This document shows positions 55,270 through 64,000 of a stretch of 64,000 nt of DNA, one piece after another. Under the pieces are notes generated by a model. It did no database searches. It saw nothing but the letters and a program-made list of their open reading frames with translations, and had not been told where the DNA came from. The translations under genes and the position numbers were made by a program. How positions within the stretch are numbered: the stretch's first letter is position 1; each line of letters opens with the position of its first letter. The stretch covers positions 186,001 to 250,000 of the forward strand of contig NZ_JABBGA010000003.1 of the NCBI RefSeq assembly GCF_012927165.1. The letters are read 5' to 3'. The DNA is from Zoogloea dura. Its GTDB lineage: Bacteria; Pseudomonadota; Gammaproteobacteria; Burkholderiales; Rhodocyclaceae.

Positions 55270-58200
55270 ATGCAACTCTCCAGGCGCCAGTTCTTCAAGG
55301 TGGCCGCCGGAGGTTTGACCGGGTCGAGTCTGGTCGCGATGGGCTTCTCGCCCACCGCGGCCCTCGCCGAAGTTCGAACCTTCAAGCTCGCGCGCACCAC
55401 GGAAACCCGCAACACCTGTCCGTACTGTTCGGTCGGCTGCGGCATCATCATGTACAGCCTGGGCGACCGGGCCAAGAATGCCCACGCCGAGATCATCCAC
55501 ATCGAAGGCGACCCCGATCACCCGGTCAATCGCGGCACCCTGTGCCCGAAGGGTGCCGGTCTGCTCGACTTCGTGCACAGCAAGAACCGGCTCAAGTACC
55601 CGGAAGTGCGCGAACCCGGCAGCAAGGAATGGAAGCGCATCGGCTGGGACGAGGCCTTCGGCCGCATCGCCAAGCTGATGAAGGAAGACCGCGACGCCAA
55701 CTTCGTCGCCAAGAACGCCGACGGCGTGACGGTGAACCGCTGGCTGACCACGGGTTTCCTGGCCGCCTCCGCCTCCAGCAACGAATCCGGCTACATCACC
55801 CACAAGGTGGTGCGCAGCCTGGGGATGCTCGCATTCGATAACCAAGCGCGTGTCTGACACGGCCCGACGGTGGCAAGTCTTGCCCCGACGTATGGCCGTG
55901 GCGCCATGACCAATCACTGGACCGACATCAAGAATGCGGACGTGATCCTGATCATGGGCGGCAACGCTGCCGAAGCCCACCCCTGCGGCTTCAAATGGGT
56001 GACCGAAGCGAAGGCCAAGAACAAGGCCCGCCTGGTCGTCGTGGATCCGCGCTTCACGCGGTCCGCCGCGCTGGCCGACCTTTATGCGCCCATCCGCACC
56101 GGCACCGACATCGCCTTCCTGGGCGGGGTGATCCATTACCTGATCACCAACAACAAGGTGCACATGGACTACATCAAGTCCTACACCGACATGACTTACC
56201 TCGTGAAGGAGGAGTTCGCCTTTGCGGACGGCTTCTTCAGCGGCTATGACCCCGAGAAGCGCAAGTACGACAAATCGACCTGGGAATACCAGATCGGCGA
56301 GGACGGCTACGTCAAGACCGACCCCAGCCTGGAGAATCCGCGCTGCGTTTGGAACCTGATGAAGGCCCACTTCAGCCGCTACACCCCGGAAGTGGTCGAG
56401 AACATCTGCGGCACGCCCAAGGACAAGTTCCTGCAGGTCGCCGAGGTACTGGCTTCCAGCCACACCCCCGACCGGGTGATGACCATGCTCTACGCCCTGG
56501 GCTGGACCCAGCACAGCGTCGGCTCGCAGATCATCCGCACGGCGGCGATGGTGCAGCTCCTGCTCGGCAACATCGGGCGGGCCGGCGGCGGCGTGAACGC
56601 CCTGCGCGGTCACTCCAACATCCAGGGCCTCACCGACCTGGGACTGCTGTCCAACCTGCTGCCGGGCTACATGACCCTGCCGGGCGAGAAGGAAACCGAC
56701 TACGAGCAGTACATCGCCAGGCGCGCCCCCAAGCCGATGCGGCCGGGTCAGCTCTCCTACTGGCAGAACTACGGCAAGTTCCACGTCAGTCTGATGAAGG
56801 CCTGGTACGGCGCTGCCGCCACCAAGGAGAACAACTGGGCCTTCGACTACCTGCCCAAGCTCGACAAGACCTACGACGTATTGCAGGTTTTCGAGCTGAT
56901 GCACCAGGGCAAGATGAACGGTTACGTGGCCCAGGGCTTCAACCCGCTCAACTCCTTCCCCAACAAAGCGAAGGTCGGTGCGGCACTGGGCAAGCTCAAG
57001 TACCTGGTCATCATCGACCCGCTGGCCACCGAGACCTCCGAGTTCTGGCAGAACTACGGCGAATTCAACGACGTGGACCCGGCCAAGATCCAGACCACGG
57101 TGTTCCGCTTGCCGTCCACCTGCTTTGCCGAGGAAGACGGGGCCATCATCAACTCAGGGCGCTGGATGCAGTGGCACTGGAAGGGCGCCGAGCCCCCCGG
57201 CGAAGCCAAGTCCGACCCGGAGATCATGGCCGGCATCTTCCTGCGCCTGCGGGAGATGTACAAAAAGGATGGCGGCGCCTTCCCCGACCCCGTCCTCAAC
57301 CTGACCTGGGCCCACAAGGTCCCCTTCGAACCCTCGTCCGAGGAGCTGGCCAAGGAGTACAACGGCAAGACCCTGGCCGACCAGACCGATCCGAAGGACC
57401 CCACCAAGGTCCTCAAGAAGGCCGGCGAGCTGCTCGACGGCTTCGCCCAGCTCAAGGACGACGGCTCCACCGCCTGCGGCTGCTGGATCTTCTCCGGCGC
57501 GTGGACCGAGAAGGGCAACATGATGGCCCGGCGCGACAACGCCGACCCCTATCACAACGGCCAGACCCTCGGCTGGGCCTTCGCCTGGCCGGCCAACCGG
57601 CGCATTCTCTACAACCGCGCCGCGGCCGATCCGGCCGGCAAGCCATGGGATCCCAAGCGCAAGCAGGTGTGGTGGGATGCGGCAGGCGGCAAGTGGGTGG
57701 GTTCCGACGTGCCCGACTTCAAGGTGGACTCCGCCCCCGAGGACGGAATGGGTCCCTTCATCATGAACCCGGAGGGCATCGCCCGCTTCTTCGCCCGGGG
57801 CATGATGAACGAAGGGCCCTTCCCCGAGCACTACGAGCCCTTCGAGACCCCCATCGGCGTCAATCCGATGCACCGCAACAACCCCAAGGCCACATCCAAC
57901 CCGGCCGCCCGGGTGTTCAAGGGCGACATGGAAGCCTTCGGCACGGCCAAGGAGTTCCCCTACGCGGCCACCACCTACCGGCTCACCGAGCACTTCCACT
58001 ACTGGACCAAGCACGTCGAGTCCAACGCCATCATCCAGCCCGAGCAGTTCGTCGAGATCGGCGAGGCGCTGGCGGCGGAGAAGGGCATCAAGGCCGGCGA
58101 CAAGGTCAAGGTCAGCTCCAACCGGGGCTATATCAAGGCGGTGGCAGTGGTCACCAAGCGCATCAAACCCCTCAAGGTCGACGGAAAGACGGTCCACCAC

Positions 58201-58341
58201 GTCGGGATTCCGCTCCACTGGGGCTTCAAGGGGGTGGCGAAGAACGGCTTCATCACCAACACCCTGACGCCCTTCGTCGGTGACGGAAACACCCAGACAC
58301 CGGAGTTCAAGTCCTTCCTGGTCAACGTCGAGAAAGCCTGA
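55270..58341 (+). CDS. fdnG: Formate dehydrogenase-N catalytic subunit, selenocysteine-containing
   Basis: Periplasmic molybdenum/tungsten bis-MGD enzyme oxidising formate to CO2. The frame is 1024 codons with an in-frame TGA at 55855-55857 read as selenocysteine (residue 196, the same position as in E. coli FdnG). The N-terminal Tat signal [15 protein letters not shown], the 4Fe-4S site CPYCSVGCG with a downstream LCPKGAG cysteine, and [27 protein letters not shown] around the active site are all present. Length and layout match FdnG/FdoG (about 1015 residues). Automated callers would split it into a 195-residue and an 823-residue gene; it is one protein. It starts the fdnGHI-fdhE-selA-selB row. 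Confidence 0.97.
55855..55886 (+). promoter_or_regulatory. Selenocysteine UGA codon and SECIS hairpin
   Basis: After UGA (55855-55857) an 11-base spacer leads to a stem-loop at 55869-55886: GG, a bulged U, GGC, loop AAGUCUU, GCC, CC. The bulged U and the GU in the loop are the features SelB recognises in E. coli fdhF and fdnG. This supports recoding rather than termination. Confidence 0.9.
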
Positions 58342-58355
58342 GGAGAGAGATCGCC

Positions 58356-59252
58356 ATGGCACTGCAATCACTGGATATCGCCAAGCGCTCGGCCACCACG
58401 ACCGAGCCCCCCCAGGCGCGCAAGACCCTCGAGGTCGCCAAGCTCATCGACGTCTCCAAGTGCATCGGCTGCAAGGCCTGCCAGGTGGCGTGCATGCAGT
58501 GGAACGACCTGCGGGACGAAGTGGGGACTTGCGGCGGCACCTACGACAACCCGACCGACATGACCGACCAGAGCTGGACGGTGATGCGCTACGCCGAGGT
58601 CGAATCGGAGGAAAAGGGCCTCGAGTGGCTGATCCGCAAGGACGGCTGCATGCACTGCGAGGACCCGGGCTGCCTCAAGGCCTGCCCGGCGCCGGGCGCC
58701 ATCATCAAGTACGCCAACGGGATCGTGGATTTCCACCAGGAAAACTGCATCGGCTGCGGCTACTGCGTGACTGGCTGCCCCTTCAACGTACCGCGCATCT
58801 CCAAGAAGGACAGCAAGGCCTACAAGTGCACGCTCTGCTCCGACCGCGTCGCGGTCGGCCTGGAGCCGGCCTGCGTCAAGGTCTGCCCCACCGGCAGCAT
58901 CAGCTTCGGCTCCAAGGAGGACATGAAGGAGCTGGCCGAGGAGCGGGTCACCGAGCTGAAGGAGCGCGGCTTCAAGAACGCCGGCCTGTACGACCCGGCC
59001 GGGGTGGGCGGCACGCACGTCATGTACGTGCTCAACCACGCCGACAAGCCGAGCCTGTACAGCGGCCTGCCCGACGACCCGACGATCGCGCCCACCGTCT
59101 CCCTGTGGAAGGGCTTCGCCAAACCCCTCGCCATGGCCGGCATCGCCGCCGCGGCGCTGGGAGGCCTCTTCCACTATGTGATGAAGGGCCCGAACGAAGT
59201 GTCCAAAGAGGTTGAAGCCGAAGTCGAAAAGGAACTGGAGGCCGAAAAATGA
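58356..59252 (+). CDS. fdnH: Formate dehydrogenase-N iron-sulfur subunit
   Basis: 298 residues carrying four 4Fe-4S clusters: [48 protein letters not shown] and [24 protein letters not shown] single TM helix near the C terminus ([20 protein letters not shown]) anchors it to the membrane. It carries electrons from the catalytic subunit to the cytochrome. It begins 15 bp after fdnG and overlaps fdnI by 4 bp. The highly charged tail ([14 protein letters not shown]) is longer than I would expect. Confidence 0.96.
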   Translation: MALQSLDIAKRSATTTEPPQARKTLEVAKLIDVSKCIGCKACQVACMQWNDLRDEVGTCGGTYDNPTDMTDQSWTVMRYAEVESEEKGLEWLIRKDGCMHCEDPGCLKACPAPGAIIKYANGIVDFHQENCIGCGYCVTGCPFNVPRISKKDSKAYKCTLCSDRVAVGLEPACVKVCPTGSISFGSKEDMKELAEERVTELKERGFKNAGLYDPAGVGGTHVMYVLNHADKPSLYSGLPDDPTIAPTVSLWKGFAKPLAMAGIAAAALGGLFHYVMKGPNEVSKEVEAEVEKELEAEK

Positions 59253-59875
59253 TCCGCGATCCGTCCGACCTGCAACGCTACAACGCGTCCGAAAGGGCCA
59301 ACCACTGGGTCGTGGGCATCTGCTTCATCCTCCTCGCCCTGTCCGGCCTGGCGCTCTTCCACCCGGCCCTGTTTCCCCTCACCGGCCTGTTCGGCGGCGG
59401 GGTGTGGACGCGCATCCTGCACCCCTTCGTCGGGGTGGTCATGATGCTGTTCTTCGTGCTCATGTTCTTCCGCTTCAAGCACCTCAACCAGATGGGCGAC
59501 ACCGACTGGGAATGGGTCAAGCGAGCGAAGGAGATGGTGGACGGCGACGACCACAACATGCCGGAGATGGGCAAGTACAACGGGGGCCAGAAGCTGCTGT
59601 TCTGGTTCCTCGGCCTGGCCATGCTGGTGCTCTTCGTCTCGGGCATCATCATCTGGCGGGCGTACTTCTCCCACTACTTCCCGATCGGCGTGATCCGCCT
59701 CGGCGCGGTCTTGCATGCGGCCTTCGCAGCGGTGATGATCATCGCCATCATCGTGCACGTGTATGCCGCCATCTGGGTCCGCGGCACCATCCGGGCCATG
59801 CTCTATGGCACCGTGACCCGCGCCTGGGCCAAGCAGCATCACCGGGCCTGGTATCGCCAGGTGACCGGCAAGTAG
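59249..59875 (+). CDS. fdnI: Formate dehydrogenase-N cytochrome b556 subunit
   Basis: A 208-residue membrane cytochrome with four helices. Haem-ligand histidines are expected in [11 protein letters not shown] (helix 1), [13 protein letters not shown] (helix 2) and [22 protein letters not shown] (helix 4, split by positions 59713-59775). It passes electrons to the quinone pool on the cytoplasmic side. The ATG overlaps fdnH by 4 bp; two hairpins follow the stop. Confidence 0.95.
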   Translation: MIRDPSDLQRYNASERANHWVVGICFILLALSGLALFHPALFPLTGLFGGGVWTRILHPFVGVVMMLFFVLMFFRFKHLNQMGDTDWEWVKRAKEMVDGDDHNMPEMGKYNGGQKLLFWFLGLAMLVLFVSGIIIWRAYFSHYFPIGVIRLGAVLHAAFAAVMIIAIIVHVYAAIWVRGTIRAMLYGTVTRAWAKQHHRAWYRQVTGK

Positions 59876-59891
59876 CACAATCCGGGGATCC

Positions 59892-59920
59892 CCCGCCTGC
59901 GCCGGCCCGGCGCGGGCGGG
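59892..59920. repeat. GC-rich hairpin downstream of fdnI
   Basis: A 13-bp stem with one mismatch (59892-59904 with 59908-59920) and a 3-base loop. No U-run follows, so it more likely protects or stalls the fdnGHI message than ends it. Confidence 0.55.
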
Positions 59921-59956
59921 TGCCTCACCCGATCGATTCCCGATCACCGGTTCATC

Positions 59957-59986
59957 GGGGCCGCATGACGGCCCCGGCCCTTTTTG
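59957..59986 (+). terminator. Terminator or attenuator between fdnI and fdhE
   Basis: GGGGCCG (59957-59963) and CGGCCCC (59969-59975) form a 7-bp stem, followed after GGCCC by TTTTT. It lies right before fdhE, so it should lower expression of the maturation and selenocysteine genes relative to the structural subunits. Confidence 0.65.
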
Positions 59987-59993
59987 GAACGCC

Positions 59994-60926
59994 ATGCAAC
60001 CCTTGCTCTCCCCGGAAGAAATCGCCACCCAGGCCCCCGGCGATGTCAGCCCCAACCGCCTGCCCGCCGGGCGCGTCTTCAGCCAGCGGGCCGAACGCCT
60101 GCGCGCCCTGGCCGGCGGCCATGCCATGGGTGACTTCCTGCTCTTCTGCGCGCGCATCGCTGATGCCCAGCAACAGGAGCTCGAGCGCCTCATCCCGCTT
60201 GCGCCCCGCCCCGACGCAGACACCCTCAAGCGCTGCCGCCAGCATGGCATGCCGCCCCTCGACGCCCAGGGCGCCGAACTGCCCGAGGCCTGGTTCGATG
60301 CTTTCACCCAACTCGTCGCCCGCCTGGAACCCTGGTCGCCGCCAGTCCTCCAGTCCGCCCTGATGAGCGTGCCGGGCCTCGGCCGCAGCGCCCTCGACGA
60401 CCTGGCCCGTGGCATCCTGCGCTGCGACGAGAACCCCGACACCGTCATCGAACTGGCCCTCGCCCCGCTGGTGGGTGCGGCCCTGCAGGTCACCTGGACG
60501 GCCCGCGCCCTGGCCCTTGCCGAACACGACATCCCGGCCGGCTTCGAAGACAGCCTGTGCCCGGCCTGCGGCTCCCACCCGGTGGCCTCCATCGTGCGCA
60601 TCGGCGAAGCCGGCCACGGCGTGCGCTACGCCACCTGCAGCCTGTGCGCCTGCGAATGGCACGTGACCCGGATCAAGTGCGTGCTCTGCCACAACACCAA
60701 GGGCATCGCCTACCAGGCCCTGGAAGGCGAGGAGGGCGCCCTCAATCCGGGGGTCAAGGCCGAGACCTGCCCCGAATGCCACGCCAGCCTCAAGATCGTG
60801 TCGATGGAGAAGGATCCCTTCGTGGACGCCTTCGCCGACGACCTGGCCACCCTCACCCTCGACATGCTGGTGGATGAAGCCGGCTTCCACCGCGCCGGTC
60901 GCAACCTCTTCCTGTTCACCCCCTAG
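59994..60926 (+). CDS. fdhE: Formate dehydrogenase accessory protein FdhE
   Basis: A 310-residue cytoplasmic maturation factor needed for active formate dehydrogenase. Four CxxC pairs form the rubredoxin-like metal sites: [29 protein letters not shown] and [10 protein letters not shown]. The N-terminal domain has [20 protein letters not shown]. Length is normal. It sits between the structural genes and selA, fitting a dedicated formate dehydrogenase biogenesis operon. fdhD is not in the window. Confidence 0.95.
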   Translation: MQPLLSPEEIATQAPGDVSPNRLPAGRVFSQRAERLRALAGGHAMGDFLLFCARIADAQQQELERLIPLAPRPDADTLKRCRQHGMPPLDAQGAELPEAWFDAFTQLVARLEPWSPPVLQSALMSVPGLGRSALDDLARGILRCDENPDTVIELALAPLVGAALQVTWTARALALAEHDIPAGFEDSLCPACGSHPVASIVRIGEAGHGVRYATCSLCACEWHVTRIKCVLCHNTKGIAYQALEGEEGALNPGVKAETCPECHASLKIVSMEKDPFVDAFADDLATLTLDMLVDEAGFHRAGRNLFLFTP

Positions 60927-60939
60927 GAGACTCCCCACG

Positions 60940-62360
60940 ATGGCGTCCATGGTCCATGGCACCACGTCCGACGACAGCACCGCCTACCGCGCCCTGCCCA
61001 GTCTAGACCGCCTGCTCGCTGCCGCTCCCGGCCTGATCGAAAGCCACGGGCGGAGCGAAGCCACGCAGGCCCTGCGCCAGGTGCTGGCCGAGGCCCGCAG
61101 CGGCATCGGCGAGGGCCGACCGGCTCCTGACAGCCAAGCCCTTCTCGCCGCCGCCGAAAGTCACCTGGCGGCCCGCGCCAGCCCGCGGCTCAAGCGTGTC
61201 TTCAACCTCACCGGCACCGTGCTGCACACCAACCTCGGCCGCGCCGTGCTGCCCGAAGAAGCCATCGCCGCCATGGTGGCCGCCGCCCGCTCCCCCTGCG
61301 CACTGGAATACGACGTGGATACGGGCGGCCGCGGCGACCGGGACGACGTGGTCAATGCCCTGCTGCAGGAGCTCACCGGCGCCGAGGCCGCCACCGTGGT
61401 CAACAACAACGCCGCCGCCGTCTTCCTGCTCCTCAACACCCTGGCCCAGCGCAAGGAGGTCATCGTCTCGCGCGGCGAACTGGTCGAGATCGGCGGCGCC
61501 TTCCGGGTCCCCGACATCATGAAGCGGGCCGGCGCCCGCCTGGTCGAAGTCGGCTGCACCAACCGCACCCACCCCCGGGACTTCGAGGACGCCATCGGGC
61601 CGCGAACCGGCCTGCTGATGAAGATCCACACCAGCAACTACGCCATCGAAGGCTTCACCGCCAGCGTCGCCCAGGCCGACATGGCACGCATCGCCCATGC
61701 CCGCGGCCTGCCCTTCGTCGAAGACCTGGGCAGCGGCACCCTCACCGACCTGGAGCGCTGGGGCCTGCCCCATGAGCCCACCCCCCGCGAAGCCATCGCC
61801 AACGGTGCCGACCTGGTCAGCTTCTCCTGCGACAAGCTGCTTGGCGGCCCCCAGGCCGGCATCCTGGTCGGCCGCAAGGACCTGATCGCCCGGATCAAGA
61901 AGAACCCCCTCAAGCGCGCCCTGCGCGTCGGCAAGATCACCCTGGCCGGCCTGGAGGCCGTGCTGCGCCTCTACCGGGACCCGGACACCCTGGCCGAGCG
62001 CCTCACCACCCTGCGCCTGCTGACCCGCCCCCGCGACGAGATGCTGGCCCAGGCCGAACGCCTGCAGGCCTGCGTCACCGCCGCCCTGGCCGGTTGGCCC
62101 CTCACGGTGAGCATCGAGCCCATGCTGTCGCAGATCGGCTCCGGCAGCCTGCCGGTGGACCGCCTGCCCTCCGCCGGGCTGGTGTTCCGCCCCCAGGGCC
62201 GCAAGAGCGGCGTGCTCAACAAGCTCGAGGCCGCCCTGCGCGGCCTGCCTGTACCGGTCATCGGGCGCATCGCCGACAACGCCCTGCACCTGGACCTGCG
62301 CTGCCTGCCGGCCGCCGACGAGGCCAGCTTCGCTGCCCAGTTGGCCCAGGGCTTCAAGCC

Positions 62361-62367
<7 letters not shown>
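60940..62367 (+). CDS. selA: L-seryl-tRNA(Sec) selenium transferase
   Basis: SelA converts Ser-tRNA(Sec) to Sec-tRNA(Sec) with selenophosphate and PLP. The 475-residue product has [13 protein letters not shown] near residue 100 and [16 protein letters not shown]. The PLP lysine lies in [15 protein letters not shown] near 298. The ATG at 60940 has AGGAGA upstream; 60949 is an alternative. It lies 13 bp after fdhE and overlaps selB by 7 bp. Confidence 0.97.

Positions 62368-64000
<1,633 letters not shown>

Noticed and set aside
55858-58341. Reading fdnG as a frameshifted or nonsense-mutated pseudogene
   Set aside because: The frame is unchanged across the UGA, the SECIS hairpin is present, and selA/selB lie in the same row.

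Overview
The window is GC-rich, densely coded bacterial chromosome from around the replication origin. Gene content and order suggest a betaproteobacterium of the Rhodocyclales (Azospira/Azoarcus/Thauera type): rpmH-rnpA-yidD-yidC-mnmE on one side of dnaA-dnaN-gyrB, the rsmB-DUF4390-ntrY-ntrX-trkA-trkH block, a NapG/NapH pair and a selenocysteine formate dehydrogenase-N. The genus is inferred from gene content only; no rRNA gene is present and I saw no tRNA gene.

Left part (1-17.7 kb): every gene is on the minus strand. In map order these are priA (cut by the window edge), hemE, trkH, trkA, ntrX, ntrY, a DUF4390 protein, rsmB, a spermidine-synthase-like gene, tam, alaC, mnmE, yidC, yidD, rnpA and rpmH. 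Two near-perfect ParB-binding parS sites lie at 11.46-11.55 kb. An AT-rich 350 bp island carrying three DnaA boxes lies between priA and hemE. From 17.9 kb dnaA, dnaN and gyrB run on the plus strand, so gene polarity flips at the rpmH/dnaA junction.

Middle part (23-32.5 kb): an accessory zone starts right behind the gyrB terminator. It holds the N-terminal stub of a type I restriction methylase (hsdM), a RhuM-family gene and a DUF5655/PD-(D/E)XK-like gene joined by 4-nt overlaps, then about 800 bp without a convincing gene. After it come a DUF1176 lipoprotein-like gene, a small conserved hypothetical gene, a 21-bp-period repeat array coding degenerate SEPN heptads, a LysR regulator divergent from a metallo-beta-lactamase-fold protein and an NAD(P)-binding protein, and an aldo/keto reductase.

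Signalling island (32.7-51.5 kb): two large hybrid histidine kinases, a FixJ-type and an NtrC-type response regulator, a Cache-HAMP kinase, a GGDEF-EAL protein with a chemoreceptor-like partner, and a hemerythrin. Metabolic genes are interspersed: acpH, an MFS transporter and an orphan napGH pair.

Selenium/formate locus (51.5-64 kb): a PhnCDE-like ABC transporter with two permeases diverges from a formate dehydrogenase-N operon. The catalytic subunit of that enzyme has an in-frame UGA (codon 196) followed by a SECIS-type hairpin. The operon continues with the iron-sulfur and cytochrome b subunits, fdhE, selA and selB (cut by the right edge). A sigma-54 promoter and two helically phased palindromes lie upstream of the dehydrogenase. 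I infer that the transporter imports a selenium oxyanion for SelA/SelB-dependent synthesis of this enzyme, and that the nearby NtrC-type two-component system is a candidate activator.
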